The notes: generated by a model not told the origin, from the letters alone. 64,000 nucleotides of DNA from Flavobacterium succinicans (GCF_001662485.1 NZ_JMTM01000053.1:62001-126000), one strand, 5' to 3'. Counted from the stretch's first letter, positions 9,167 to 17,822 are shown. A program made the numbers and translations.

Positions 9167-9196
9167 TTTGAGTTATGAGTCAAAATAGTATATTTG
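9167..9196 (+). promoter_or_regulatory. Complete promoter before the epimerase gene; decides its start
   Basis: TTTG (9167-9170), 18 bp, then TATATTTG (9189-9196) matches the Bacteroidota TTTG/TAnnTTTG promoter. The -7 element lies inside the longest possible open frame, so an ATG at 9175 would be upstream of transcription. The ATG at 9202 fits, and the mRNA would be leaderless or nearly so. Confidence 0.6.
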
Positions 9197-9201
9197 TCCA
9201 T

Positions 9202-10194
9202 ATGATATTAGTAACAGGAGGAACCGGCTTAGTTGGCGCACATTTATTACTTCATTTGATAGAAAATGGAGAACAAGTTCGGTCAATGTATCGAACAGAA
9301 GCGAATTATTCTAAAACCAAAGCGCTATTTAGCTATTACCAAAAAGAACATTTATTTGCCGAAATTGAGTGGATCCCTGGAGATATTTTGGACATTCCCT
9401 CACTTGAAATGGCATTTCAAGACATTAAACAAGTCTATCATTGTGCTGCTCTGATTTCGTTTGACCCCAAAGACGAAGACGCCATCCGAAAAACGAATAT
9501 CGAAGGCACCGCCAATATTGTCAATTTTTGTTTGGCAAAAAAAACTGAAAAACTATGTTTTGTGAGTTCGATTGCTGCATTGGGTGACTTAGCTCCTCAC
9601 GAAACAGAAATCACCGAAACCACCGAATGGAATCCAGAAAAACCGCATAGCGATTATGCCATTTCAAAATACGGCGCCGAAATGGAAGTTTGGCGCGGTC
9701 AGCAAGAAGGACTGAAGGTCATTATTGTAAATCCAGGTGTGATTTTAGGTCCGGGTTTCCCTTCTCAAGGAAGTGGGACTTTGTTTACTACCATAAAAAA
9801 AGGCCTATCATACTACACTTTGGGAACTACTGCTTTTATCGCCATTCCTGATGTAATAAATTGTATGTACCGCTTAATGAAAAGCGATTGTTGCAACGAA
9901 AGATTCACATTAATTGCCGAAAACTTAACCTTCAAAGATATTTTCTTCACTATAGCTGATGCCTTAAAAGTAAAAAGACCGACACAATATGCCAGTCCTT
10001 TACTTACTACTATTGCTTGGAAAATTGATTCATTTTTAGCATTCTTATCCATCAAAAAACGTACATTTAGTCGCGTTACTGCTAAAGCTTCCCATTCTAA
10101 AACACCTTACAGTAACGAAAAAATCAAACAGCAATTACAACCTTCTTTTACTAGTATTACAACATACATTCACGAGATTGCTTCTTCTTTCTAA
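9202..10194 (+). CDS. NAD-dependent epimerase/dehydratase family protein (extended SDR)
   Basis: 330 residues from the ATG at 9202. The Rossmann start MILVTGGTGLVGAHLL carries the GxxGxxG dinucleotide motif. D-[IL]-x-D-like GDILD, the FVSSIAA strand and the catalytic YAISK (Tyr-x-x-x-Lys) are all visible, followed by NPGVILGPG. These proteins act on nucleotide sugars, steroids or flavonoids; the substrate cannot be told. The gene converges with the pyrC-DUF4296 operon, with only 2 bp between stops, and no separate terminator hairpin is obvious there. Confidence 0.88.
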   Translation: MILVTGGTGLVGAHLLLHLIENGEQVRSMYRTEANYSKTKALFSYYQKEHLFAEIEWIPGDILDIPSLEMAFQDIKQVYHCAALISFDPKDEDAIRKTNIEGTANIVNFCLAKKTEKLCFVSSIAALGDLAPHETEITETTEWNPEKPHSDYAISKYGAEMEVWRGQQEGLKVIIVNPGVILGPGFPSQGSGTLFTTIKKGLSYYTLGTTAFIAIPDVINCMYRLMKSDCCNERFTLIAENLTFKDIFFTIADALKVKRPTQYASPLLTTIAWKIDSFLAFLSIKKRTFSRVTAKASHSKTPYSNEKIKQQLQPSFTSITTYIHEIASSF

Positions 10195-10196
10195 TT

Positions 10197-10613
10197 TTAT
10201 TGTGCTAATTTCTCGGCCCTACTTTTGGATTGGGTTGTAGAGTTCAGCTTTAATTTCTCTTGTTTCCTTTTTATGATGGTATCCATTTTATCACTATTGA
10301 CTTGCAGTCGTTTCTGCACTTGCTCAAACATAGCTTTATACTCCTCAATAGAAGACGCATAATAAATATTACTCTGAGAAAACTGAGCGCTATCAATCTT
10401 GTATTTTTTAAAAATGAATTCTTTAGGAACAATTTTTTGATACTCCGTTTTAGACATCATCTGATATTTTGAAGCATCCAAAATGGCCAAATCGTAAAAA
10501 ACGTTTACCATAACGGCTTTATCAATCAACTTTTTGGGCGTTTTGACTGTTTCTTCTTTTCGACATCCAACGAAAAAAACTAAGAGTACAAAAAATAGGA
10601 TTCCTTTTTTCAT
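10197..10613 (-). CDS. DUF4296 lipoprotein
   Basis: 138 residues. The ATG at 10613 is preferred over an upstream TTG at 10625 because it starts the lipoprotein signal MKKGILFFVLLVFFVGC (lipobox VGC, Cys17). The mature part has the conserved MVNVFYDLAILDA and a helical tail with FSQSNIYYASSIEEYKAM. This matches what I know of DUF4296, a Bacteroidota family of unknown function. The ATG begins 1 bp after the pyrC stop, so it is the last gene of that operon. Confidence 0.85.
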   Translation of the reverse strand: MKKGILFFVLLVFFVGCRKEETVKTPKKLIDKAVMVNVFYDLAILDASKYQMMSKTEYQKIVPKEFIFKKYKIDSAQFSQSNIYYASSIEEYKAMFEQVQKRLQVNSDKMDTIIKRKQEKLKLNSTTQSKSRAEKLAQ

Positions 10614-10614
10614 T

Positions 10615-11955
10615 TTATCTATCAAATAATAATCGTTTACCAGCTTTCTTTGGACTTACTTTAAAGCCTTGGTACACCAATTGTCCGTTAACAAAAGTAT
10701 GGGTAATTCTAGATTTGAAAGTATAGCCTTCAAAAGGAGACCAACCACATTTAGCTAAAATATTTTCTTTTTTCACACTCCACGGTAAGCCTGCATTCAC
10801 AATGGCTAAATCGGCATAATACCCCACTTTAATAAAACCACGTTTCTCGATTTTGAAAAGCGATGCAGGATTGTGGCACATTTTCTCTACAATTTTTTCG
10901 ATAGTGATTTTTCCTTGGTGATAGGCTTCAAACATGGCCACTACTGCGTGTTGCACCAACGGCCCACCAGAAGGAGCTTTGGTATACACTTGTTTTTTTT
11001 CTTCTAGAGTATGAGGCGCGTGATCTGTAGCAATAACATCAATTCTGCCATCATTTACCGCTTTCCATAAAGCGTCTCGGTCATTGGCTGTTTTGACTGC
11101 TGGATTCCATTTGATAAAGTTTCCTTTTGTTTTATAGTCTTCGTCTGAAAACCATAAGTGATGGATACATACTTCAGCAGTAATCATTTTCTCAGCCAGT
11201 GGAATTTTATTAGTAAACAAATCCAACTCCTTGGCCGTAGAAATGTGAAAAACATGTAATCTTGCTCCGGTTTTTTTGGCCAATTCAACGGTTCTTGATG
11301 AAGAAAGATAACAAGCTTCTTCGCTACGAATCAAAGGATGGCACTCCACTGGAATATCGTCACCGTATTGTTCTTTGTATTTGGCTAAATTCGATTTCAC
11401 TGTACTTTCATCTTCACAGTGAACGGCGATTAGCAATTTAGTACTAGAAAAAATTTTCTCCAAAGAAGCGGTACTGTCTACCAACATATCTCCTGTTGAT
11501 GAACCCAAAAAGAGCTTAAGTCCAGCAACATTTCTTGGATTTGTCTTTAAGATTTCCTCCAAATTATCATTGGTTCCTCCCATCATAAACGAATAATTCG
11601 CAAAAGAAGACTCCGCTGCAATTTGGTATTTTTGTTCTAATAATTCTTGGGTAACTGCATTTGGAACGGTGTTGGGTTGTTCTATAAACGAAGTTATTCC
11701 GCCCGCTACAGCCGCTCTAGATTCTGATTCAATATCGCCTTTGTGGGTAAGACCTGGCTCTCTAAAATGCACTTGGTCATCTATTGCACCTGGGATCAAA
11801 TAATTTCCTTCGGCATCCACAATTTTGCAATCGGATGACTTTGGGCTAATTGTTTCAGCAATTTCAACAATTAAATCATTTTCAATTAATAAATCGCCTT
11901 CAAAAATGGTCCCTTCATTTACAATCTTAGCATTTTTTATTAAAATCTTATTCAT
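10615..11955 (-). CDS. pyrC: Dihydroorotase (type I)
   Basis: A 446-residue amidohydrolase that closes N-carbamoyl-aspartate to dihydroorotate in pyrimidine synthesis. Metal ligands are recognisable: H63 and R65 in DQVHFREPG, the carboxylated lysine K147 in GLKLFLG, H179 in AVHCED, H237 in HVFHIST and the ATDHAPHT aspartate. All are intact, so the enzyme should be active rather than a pseudo-dihydroorotase. It is preceded by a glycosyltransferase (10 bp gap) and followed by a DUF4296 lipoprotein; this three-gene grouping looks co-transcribed. Confidence 0.95.
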   Translation of the reverse strand: MNKILIKNAKIVNEGTIFEGDLLIENDLIVEIAETISPKSSDCKIVDAEGNYLIPGAIDDQVHFREPGLTHKGDIESESRAAVAGGITSFIEQPNTVPNAVTQELLEQKYQIAAESSFANYSFMMGGTNDNLEEILKTNPRNVAGLKLFLGSSTGDMLVDSTASLEKIFSSTKLLIAVHCEDESTVKSNLAKYKEQYGDDIPVECHPLIRSEEACYLSSSRTVELAKKTGARLHVFHISTAKELDLFTNKIPLAEKMITAEVCIHHLWFSDEDYKTKGNFIKWNPAVKTANDRDALWKAVNDGRIDVIATDHAPHTLEEKKQVYTKAPSGGPLVQHAVVAMFEAYHQGKITIEKIVEKMCHNPASLFKIEKRGFIKVGYYADLAIVNAGLPWSVKKENILAKCGWSPFEGYTFKSRITHTFVNGQLVYQGFKVSPKKAGKRLLFDR

Positions 11956-11965
11956 TTTTATGGTA

Positions 11966-12691
11966 TTAAAGTCTTCTAATTAACTGTCGCATTCGGAGGG
12001 AAATGACTCCAAAAACAGCTTCTATTATAATGGAGTTGCTCATTTTTGAAACCCCTTTGGTTCGATCGGTAAAAATAATCGGAACTTCTGCAATCTCAAA
12101 TTTTTTGCAATACGTTCTATATTTCATTTCGATTTGAAAAGCATAGCCTACAAACTTAATTTTATCAATGTTAATACGCTCTAGCACTTCTCTTTTGTAA
12201 CAAACAAAGCCTGCGGTTGCGTCATGAATCTTCATCCCTGTAATCAATCGAACATAAACTGAGGCAAAATACGACATCAAAACGCGACTCAACGGCCAGT
12301 TGACCACATTTACTCCCGTTACATATCGAGAACCTATAGCTAAATCGGCTCCACCAAAATGACAAGCATCGTATAGTTTTTCTAAATCGTTAGGATTATG
12401 AGAGAAATCGGCATCCATTTCAAAAATGAATTGGTAGTCCCTTTGCAACGCCCACTTAAAGCCATGAACATAGGCTGTTCCTAGACCAGATTTTCCTTTT
12501 CTTTTCTCTAAAAACAATCTTCCTGGATATTCTTCTTGAAGCGAAGTTACCTTATCAGCGGTATGATCGGGCGAATTATCATCTATAATTAGAACATGAA
12601 AAGGTTTGTGCTGAGAAAGCGTCGCTCGAATAATTTTTTCGACATTCTCAATTTCGTTATAGGTTGGAATTATAACTATACTATCGTTCAT
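11966..12691 (-). CDS. Polyprenol-phosphate mannosyltransferase-like GT2
   Basis: A 241-residue GT-A fold glycosyltransferase. It starts with IVIIPTYNEIENV, has IIDDNSPDHTAD, the metal-binding DAD at 93-95 (EMDADFSHNP) and GSRYVTG. These are the marks of dolichol/polyprenol-phosphate mannose synthases, which move mannose from GDP-mannose to a lipid carrier at the inner membrane face. No C-terminal membrane helices are present, as in the short DPM1-like class. It is the first gene of the pyrC operon, with a -7 element (12711-12718) upstream. Confidence 0.88.
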   Translation of the reverse strand: MNDSIVIIPTYNEIENVEKIIRATLSQHKPFHVLIIDDNSPDHTADKVTSLQEEYPGRLFLEKRKGKSGLGTAYVHGFKWALQRDYQFIFEMDADFSHNPNDLEKLYDACHFGGADLAIGSRYVTGVNVVNWPLSRVLMSYFASVYVRLITGMKIHDATAGFVCYKREVLERINIDKIKFVGYAFQIEMKYRTYCKKFEIAEVPIIFTDRTKGVSKMSNSIIIEAVFGVISLRMRQLIRRL

Positions 12692-12710
12692 ATTTGTAGC
12701 AATTTCACGG

Positions 12711-12718
12711 CAAAAGTA
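12711..12718 (-). promoter_or_regulatory. -7 promoter element for the GT2-pyrC operon
   Basis: Minus-strand TACTTTTG fits TAnnTTTG, 20 bp upstream of the GT2 ATG. Confidence 0.5.
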
Positions 12719-12780
12719 AACTTTTTATAGCATTTGATTCATAATAAATCTATAATAAAAAGATTCAAACAAAAAATTAG

Positions 12781-12788
12781 TAATTTTG
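12781..12788 (+). promoter_or_regulatory. -7 promoter element before the DUF4271 gene
   Basis: TAATTTTG fits TAnnTTTG and ends 6 bp before the ATG at 12795. This rules out the TTG at 12786 as the start and implies a nearly leaderless mRNA. Confidence 0.5.
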
Positions 12789-12794
12789 TTGGCT

Positions 12795-13466
12795 ATGATG
12801 GATCCCATACTTCACCCAAGAATAATAGAGAATAAAGACTGGGCAACTGCTTTATTTGTTTTGTCATTGGTATTGATTGCTTTGACCAAATCGATGTACG
12901 AAAATCGTTTCAATGAATTCACAAAATTGATCTATTCGGACAAATATGTCAAAATGTATCGTGATAGCAGCCATTTAATGAGTGGTTTTACCATAGCACT
13001 TTTTATTGTCCAAATCATATCATTTGCTTTTTTTCTGCAACTTTTTTTAAGTTATTACGGTCGGGCTTCAAAATCAGATTGGATGTTATTTATTCAGCTG
13101 TTTACGTTTCTTACGTATTTTATTTTGGCCAAATTTTTACTAGAAAAAATTATTGCTACTGCTTTTAAGATTGAAGATGTAATGGAGCAATTCAATTTGA
13201 AGAAAGTAACCTATCGAACTTACATTGGGCTAATCATGTTACCGATCGATTTGATTCTTTATTATTTTGACGTCTTTTCTAAAAACATTTTTTTACCAAT
13301 TCTAGTTATTTTATTGATAATAAACCTCTTTACTTATTTACTCACAATAAAAAAGTACCAAAGTTTAATAATGAGTAAATTGTTTTATTTTATTTTATAT
13401 CTTTGCGCACTTGAAATAGCACCCTATTATTTTATGTATTATTGGTTTACAAAAGGGAATACTTAG
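12795..13466 (+). CDS. DUF4271 membrane protein
   Basis: 224 residues from the ATG at 12795 (the next codon, 12798, is also ATG). A short cytosolic start and a first helix (LFVLSLVLIALTKSM) lead into a conserved NEFTKLIYSDKYVKMYRD segment, then about five further hydrophobic helices to the C-terminus. This matches my memory of DUF4271, an inner-membrane family often found directly before hemD in Flavobacteriia, as here (12 bp gap). Function is unknown. Confidence 0.8.
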   Translation: MMDPILHPRIIENKDWATALFVLSLVLIALTKSMYENRFNEFTKLIYSDKYVKMYRDSSHLMSGFTIALFIVQIISFAFFLQLFLSYYGRASKSDWMLFIQLFTFLTYFILAKFLLEKIIATAFKIEDVMEQFNLKKVTYRTYIGLIMLPIDLILYYFDVFSKNIFLPILVILLIINLFTYLLTIKKYQSLIMSKLFYFILYLCALEIAPYYFMYYWFTKGNT

Positions 13467-13478
13467 ACAATATTAACT

Positions 13479-14228
13479 ATGAAAGTGAAAACAATTTTGG
13501 TGTCACAGCCAGAACCTAAAGTAGAGAACTCTCCTTACTTTGAGTTGCAACAAAAGCATAAAGTAAAAATTGATTTCAGGCCTTTTATTCATGTAGAAGG
13601 AGTCAGCGCAAAAGAAATTCGATTGCAAAAAATCGATCTACACAATTACAGCGCCATTATTTTAACCAGTCGTAATGCGGTAGATCACTTTTTTAGAGTG
13701 GCCGAAGAAATGCGATACAAAGTTCCCGAAGATTTAAAATATTTTTGCCAATCAGAAGCTATTGCTTTTTATCTTCAAAAATATGTAGTGTACAGAAAAC
13801 GTAAAATCTACGTTGGGCCAAAAGATTTCGCGGATTTATCTCCGTTAATCAAAAAGTATAAAGACGAAAAATTCTTATTACCCGCTTCAGATCAATTGAA
13901 TGCTGATATTCCAGTTACTTTAAATGCTTTGAAAGTAGATTGGACTCCTGCTACTTTTTACAAAACCGTAATGAGTGATTTATCTGATTTAGCCGATGTA
14001 TATTATGATGTTTTGGCTTTTTTCAGTCCAACTGGAATCAAATCATTATACAAAAACTTCCCTGATTTTGAGCAAAACAACACAAGAATTGCTGTTTTCG
14101 GAAGCACAACTCAAAAAGAAGCTTTAGATCATGGATTGCGTGTAGATATTATGGCACCAACCCCTGGAACTCCTTCAATGACCATGGCGTTAGAAAAATA
14201 TATCGCTGAGGCTAACAAAGGAAAATAA
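13479..14228 (+). CDS. hemD: Uroporphyrinogen-III synthase
   Basis: A 249-residue two-lobed protein of the HemD family, which closes and inverts ring D of hydroxymethylbilane in tetrapyrrole synthesis. The conserved landmarks are the first-lobe SAIILTSRNAVDHFF (about 58-72), the hinge region and the second-lobe DVLAFFSPTGIKSL with FGSTTQKEALDHGL near the end. HemD diverges strongly in sequence, so the call rests on these motifs and on the Flavobacteriia gene order. It follows DUF4271 and ends at a clear terminator. Confidence 0.85.
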   Translation: MKVKTILVSQPEPKVENSPYFELQQKHKVKIDFRPFIHVEGVSAKEIRLQKIDLHNYSAIILTSRNAVDHFFRVAEEMRYKVPEDLKYFCQSEAIAFYLQKYVVYRKRKIYVGPKDFADLSPLIKKYKDEKFLLPASDQLNADIPVTLNALKVDWTPATFYKTVMSDLSDLADVYYDVLAFFSPTGIKSLYKNFPDFEQNNTRIAVFGSTTQKEALDHGLRVDIMAPTPGTPSMTMALEKYIAEANKGK

Positions 14229-14250
14229 TACTTTTAAAGCCCAAAATATA

Positions 14251-14290
14251 AAATCCAAATTCCAATTAAAAACGGAATTTGGATTTTTTT
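14251..14290 (+). terminator. hemD terminator, member of a local hairpin family
   Basis: A perfect 13-bp stem AAATCCAAATTCC (14251-14263) with GGAATTTGGATTT (14274-14286), 10-nt loop and T run. The arm sequence recurs in three other intergenic hairpins within 3.6 kb. Confidence 0.9.
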
Positions 14291-14324
14291 TATATCCTCA
14301 AATTTGATTTTAATTTCAAATCTA

Positions 14325-14346
14325 AACTAAAATCATTATTTTAGTT
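14325..14346. promoter_or_regulatory. Perfect inverted repeat before the Lrp/AsnC gene (candidate operator)
   Basis: AACTAAAAT (14325-14333), 4-bp spacer CATT, ATTTTAGTT (14338-14346). It ends 12 bp before the regulator's ATG. An AT-rich palindrome right at the start is a natural autoregulation site for an Lrp-family dimer. No T run follows, so it is not a terminator. Confidence 0.5.
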
Positions 14347-14358
14347 AAAAATTATAAC

Positions 14359-14829
14359 ATGAAAATCAATTCCCTTATAGTTGAAATTGACGGAATCGAC
14401 AAAGAAATTTTGCGTTACCTGATGGAAGATGCTAGAAAACCCATTTTGCAAATCGCTAACAAGATTGGAATTTCGGGTGCAGCCATTCATCAACGACTGC
14501 GCAAATTGGAGCAATCGGGCGTAATTTCTGGGTCTAAATTCACTGTAAACCACAAAGTATTAGGTTATAACACTATGGCTTTCGTTGGAGTATATCTCGA
14601 TAAAGCCGCCCGAAATTCAGAAGCGGTAAAAGATTTAAAAAAAATTCCAGAAGTACTCGAATGTCATTATACCACGGGAAATTGGTCTATTCTAATTAAA
14701 ATCATTTGTCGAGATAACGAGCACTTAATGCAACTTTTGAATTCAAAAATACAGACCATCGAAGGCGTTTCCAGAACTGAAACGTTTATTTCGCTAGAGC
14801 AGCAAATAGAACGACAGATACAACTTTGA
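14359..14829 (+). CDS. Lrp/AsnC-family transcriptional regulator
   Basis: 156 residues. The N-terminal helix-turn-helix (about 10-60: DGIDKEILRYLMEDARKP, IANKIGISGAAIHQRLRKLEQSG) is followed by a linker and a C-terminal RAM/ligand-binding domain (about 70-150) with VYLDKAARNSEAV and CHYTTGNWSILIKI. Members are small-molecule-responsive regulators, often of amino-acid metabolism, and frequently self-regulated. A perfect palindrome lies directly upstream. The effector is not predictable from the sequence. Confidence 0.92.
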   Translation: MKINSLIVEIDGIDKEILRYLMEDARKPILQIANKIGISGAAIHQRLRKLEQSGVISGSKFTVNHKVLGYNTMAFVGVYLDKAARNSEAVKDLKKIPEVLECHYTTGNWSILIKIICRDNEHLMQLLNSKIQTIEGVSRTETFISLEQQIERQIQL

Positions 14830-14837
14830 AAAATCTC

Positions 14838-14915
14838 AAATTCCAAATTCCAAATTCCAAGTAAAATAAAAATTCCAACCTCAAGACTTCGAGATTGGAA
14901 TTTGGATTTGATTTT
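14838..14915. terminator. Bidirectional terminator with tandem AAATTCC repeats
   Basis: Three tandem AAATTCC units (14838-14860) precede a hairpin in which AATTCCAA (14871-14878) pairs with TTGGAATT (14895-14902); CTC and GAG extend it inward. TTTGGATTTGATTTTT follows. It separates the convergent Lrp and metallopeptidase genes and belongs to the same family as 14251-14290. Confidence 0.65.
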
Positions 14916-14932
14916 TATTGAATTTTTCTCTT

Positions 14933-15619
14933 CTACTCTCTTCTGCCTCCCATATAAATGGAAACATAGTACAACAAAGTCGCAATAGATCCCAAAGCTG
15001 CTACTACATAGGTTCTAGCCGCCCATTTTAAAGAATCTTCGGCTCCATCATACTCGGCACGATTGAGCATATTTTTGTTTTTCAACCAAGCTAAGGCACG
15101 ATTGCTCGCATCATATTCTACTGGCAAAGTAACGATAGAGAATAAGGTCGTTGCTGCAAAAATCACAATCCCGATCAACAACAAGCTTGGAAAGGTTTTG
15201 ATTAACAAAATTCCTGCTAACAAAATCCATTGCACAAATCCAGAAGCTACACTTACAATCGGCACCAACTTAGATCGCATTTGCAACCATTCGTACCCCA
15301 CAGCATGTTGTACCGCATGACCACATTCGTGCGCTGCCACAGCTGCCGCTGCCGCATTTCGCTGATTGTACACCGCTTCACTCAAATTGACCGTTTTATC
15401 AACAGGATTATAATGGTCCGTTAATTGTCCTGGAGTCGAAATGACACGAACATCATAAATCCCATTATCTGCGAGCATTTTTTGAGCAATCTCAGCGCCC
15501 GACATACCGTTTTGCAATTGCAATTTAGAATAGTGTTCAAATTTACTCTTCAATCTTGAACTCACTAACCAGCTGAAAAGCATAATGGCTCCAGCCAAAA
15601 TCAAATAACCACTTCCCAT
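14933..15619 (-). CDS. Membrane zinc metallopeptidase, YugP type
   Basis: 228 residues. The N-terminal helix (about 5-20), then the zinc motif HECGH at 97-101 in AAHECGHAVQHAVGYEW, two or three membrane helices (about 120-165), and the downstream glutamate-containing PVEYDASNRAL typical of the neutral zinc metallopeptidase family represented by Bacillus YugP. A third metal ligand is probably the glutamate in PVEYDASN. The substrate is unknown; proteins of this class face the membrane and may act in protein quality control. Confidence 0.85.
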   Translation of the reverse strand: MGSGYLILAGAIMLFSWLVSSRLKSKFEHYSKLQLQNGMSGAEIAQKMLADNGIYDVRVISTPGQLTDHYNPVDKTVNLSEAVYNQRNAAAAAVAAHECGHAVQHAVGYEWLQMRSKLVPIVSVASGFVQWILLAGILLIKTFPSLLLIGIVIFAATTLFSIVTLPVEYDASNRALAWLKNKNMLNRAEYDGAEDSLKWAARTYVVAALGSIATLLYYVSIYMGGRRE

Positions 15620-15720
15620 ATTTTTGTTTTTTAGTTTATATTTTTTGTCTCGGTTGTAGACAACAATTTACGAACCAAACTCCAAAAATGCCATTTTGAC
15701 ACGAGTTAAATATTCTATAA

Positions 15721-15763
15721 AAAAATCCAAACTCCAATCGTGAAATTGAAATTTGGATTTTTT
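15721..15763. repeat. Family terminator hairpin, copy 3
   Basis: AAATCCAAA-TCCAAT arms pair with ATTG-AATTTGGATTT around CGTGAA, followed by a T run. It is nearly identical to 17823-17859, including the CGTGAA loop, about 2.1 kb away. Confidence 0.7.
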
Positions 15764-15782
15764 TCAAAACTAAAATTGAAAT

Positions 15783-16373
15783 TTACAACAGTTGTTTGTC
15801 TACTTCTTCAAATTTTTCAATTAGAGCATTTATCTTATCTTCTTGCTTTTTAATTTGTTTCGGACGGACATAAAACCAGTTAAACCCTATCCAAAGCAAT
15901 GTAACACCATAAGTAACCACAGCATAAAAAACAGTCATTCTAGAAGCGTATTCATACATATACAAACATATACCGACAAACAGCAAAACAAAATAACAAG
16001 TTAATATTGTAGACTGCATAAATTGCTGTTTCTTTTTAATTACAATAAGCTGCTGCAAATAGTCGTGATTCGTATGAGTGGCATCACTATTTTTAAAATC
16101 GTTTAGCGAGCGATTATAAACTAAGACATACATCGCCATAGCAACAATTGCCAAAACGATCCCGATTTTACTTGAAATGAATTGTGGCTGAAAATAATAC
16201 CACACAAACAGAATGAAAGCGCTTGTTGCAAAAAGGAGAATGTTCGTTATCCATAAATTTCTCAAATTTGTTCTTTTAAACTTCTTCAACCTCAACATTA
16301 AATCTTCCATATTAGGCTGACTTACGGCTTGTTTTTTCCATAAATCTTTAAAATCTATATTATTGTTGTCCAT
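15783..16373 (-). CDS. Membrane protein paired with an ECF sigma factor (candidate anti-sigma)
   Basis: 196 residues. A cytosolic N-terminus (DFKDLWKKQAVSQPNMEDLMLRLKKFKR, about residues 6-33) is followed by four hydrophobic helices arranged in two pairs (about 38-60, 65-85, 115-135 and 140-165) and a charged C-terminal helix. Its start overlaps the sigma-factor gene by 14 bp, so the two are translationally coupled. That arrangement, with a cytosolic N-terminal domain and membrane anchor, is typical of anti-sigma factors, but no zinc-finger or FecR-like domain is seen. The function is inferred from position. Confidence 0.7.
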   Translation of the reverse strand: MDNNNIDFKDLWKKQAVSQPNMEDLMLRLKKFKRTNLRNLWITNILLFATSAFILFVWYYFQPQFISSKIGIVLAIVAMAMYVLVYNRSLNDFKNSDATHTNHDYLQQLIVIKKKQQFMQSTILTCYFVLLFVGICLYMYEYASRMTVFYAVVTYGVTLLWIGFNWFYVRPKQIKKQEDKINALIEKFEEVDKQLL

Positions 16374-16833
16374 TTTCTTTAAATTTTTGAGTCAATTTTT
16401 CTTTTATTCTGTGAATTTTCACTCTAATATTCGCTTCAGAAAGCCCAACGATTTTGGCAATTTCCGCTTGCTTTACCTCTTCTAATTCCAATGAAATAAT
16501 AATACGTTCCGTTTCTGGCAACTCGGCAATACATTTGTACAAAAACTGAATTTGCGGCTCTAGGGACTGTTGTTTTTCTTCTGTCAAATGAATTGGCAAA
16601 TCTGATTTTGGAAAACGTTTTTCTTTTTCAATTTGTCTTAAACAATTATTAGAAGCGATTCTAAAAATCCAAGTTCCAATACTCGATTCATTTCTAAAAG
16701 TTTCTAGCTTTTGCCAGACAATTATAAAGGTTTCTTGGGCTAAATCTTGTGCAATATCGTAATCATTGACAAAACCCATACAAAGCCTGAATATTCTGTC
16801 CCAATAGGTTTTATAGACTTCTTCAAACTCCAT
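16360..16833 (-). CDS. ECF-type RNA polymerase sigma factor
   Basis: 157 residues, normal ECF length. Region 2 (about 1-75) contains YWDRIFRLCMGFVNDYDIAQDLAQETFIIVWQ, the core-binding and -10 recognition helices, and region 4 (about 100-150) contains LPETERIIISLELEEVKQAEIAKIVGLSEANIRVKIHRIKEKL, the -35 recognition HTH. It is flanked by an alpha/beta hydrolase 2 bp upstream and a membrane protein overlapping downstream, so all three are one transcription unit. Confidence 0.93.
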   Translation of the reverse strand: MEFEEVYKTYWDRIFRLCMGFVNDYDIAQDLAQETFIIVWQKLETFRNESSIGTWIFRIASNNCLRQIEKEKRFPKSDLPIHLTEEKQQSLEPQIQFLYKCIAELPETERIIISLELEEVKQAEIAKIVGLSEANIRVKIHRIKEKLTQKFKENGQQ

Positions 16834-16835
16834 TA

Positions 16836-17681
16836 TTACGATTTTATAAAATTGTTTAATTGCACCAAATACCAGTCTTTATCGTCGTACATAATAAAAT
16901 GCAATCCTTTATTGGCATATTGAAAATTGGCCGTTTTCAAGTTTTTATATTGTTCTTCGATTGCAGGTTTTAAATTTATAAAATTAGATGCTAATAAAAT
17001 TAGCGATGGACATTTTACAGTCGAAATTCTTTCCCTCAAATCGGTATTAAAGAAATCGCAATACATTTGAGCAAAGGTTTTTCTATCTGATTTCACACTC
17101 CAATCAATAACCATTTCTAGTTTTGAAGTATCTTGTAAAAGTCTCGGCATCGTTTGTTTCTGCATTTCATAAAACCGCGTTTCGTTCATTGCTGTCATTT
17201 GAGCAACCATTGGCGAACAATCATTATTTTCTTTTGATTTAAAAGAAGTATTCCTCAAAGCTGCCAAACACGGAAGCGCATCTACCACCACAATTTTCCC
17301 AATTAAATCTGGATAATCTGCTGCTAAAGCCAGAGCCAATCCTCCACCCATACTGTGACCAATTACAATTGGTTTTTCAATTTTATTTGTTTTAATGTAA
17401 GTAGCGATTTCTGCTTTCCAATTTTCAAAAGAAGAACTTGGATGTGGTTTTGCGCCAGCAAAACCTGCCATTGTAAGCGTATAACAAGTGAAGTCTTTTT
17501 CGAAAGCTGTTTTGGTTTCATTCCATACTTCTCCAGAAGAAGCAAATCCGGGAATAAATAGAATAGCTTGTTTTCCTTTTCCAGTTTTAATTACTTCGAA
17601 AGGATATGATTTTGTCTGAGCAAAAACATTTACACATAATGCAGAAAATAAAAGGGCGATAATTACAATATACTTTTTCAT
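16836..17681 (-). CDS. Secreted alpha/beta hydrolase
   Basis: 281 residues from the ATG at 17681, which begins a clear signal peptide (MKKYIVIIALLFSALCVNVFAQ). An in-frame ATG at 17705 would place a polar extension before it and is less likely. The fold is shown by LFIPGFASSG (oxyanion region), nucleophile elbow GHSMGGG with Ser110, and a late histidine in NKGLHFIMYDD; the catalytic acid is probably in the strand before that. It would act in the periplasm as an esterase or peptidase-like hydrolase. It leads the ECF sigma operon. Confidence 0.85.
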   Translation of the reverse strand: MKKYIVIIALLFSALCVNVFAQTKSYPFEVIKTGKGKQAILFIPGFASSGEVWNETKTAFEKDFTCYTLTMAGFAGAKPHPSSSFENWKAEIATYIKTNKIEKPIVIGHSMGGGLALALAADYPDLIGKIVVVDALPCLAALRNTSFKSKENNDCSPMVAQMTAMNETRFYEMQKQTMPRLLQDTSKLEMVIDWSVKSDRKTFAQMYCDFFNTDLRERISTVKCPSLILLASNFINLKPAIEEQYKNLKTANFQYANKGLHFIMYDDKDWYLVQLNNFIKS

Positions 17682-17822
17682 TTTAAATAGTTTTAAGTTG
17701 TTCATTTAATCGGATCCGCCCTTTGGATACGTGAACTATTAAAATGTTACAAATTTTTAAAAAAAAGCAATAAAAAAATTTCAAATCCCAGTGTTTGCTA
17801 GTGTTTTTGACCATAAAAAAAC

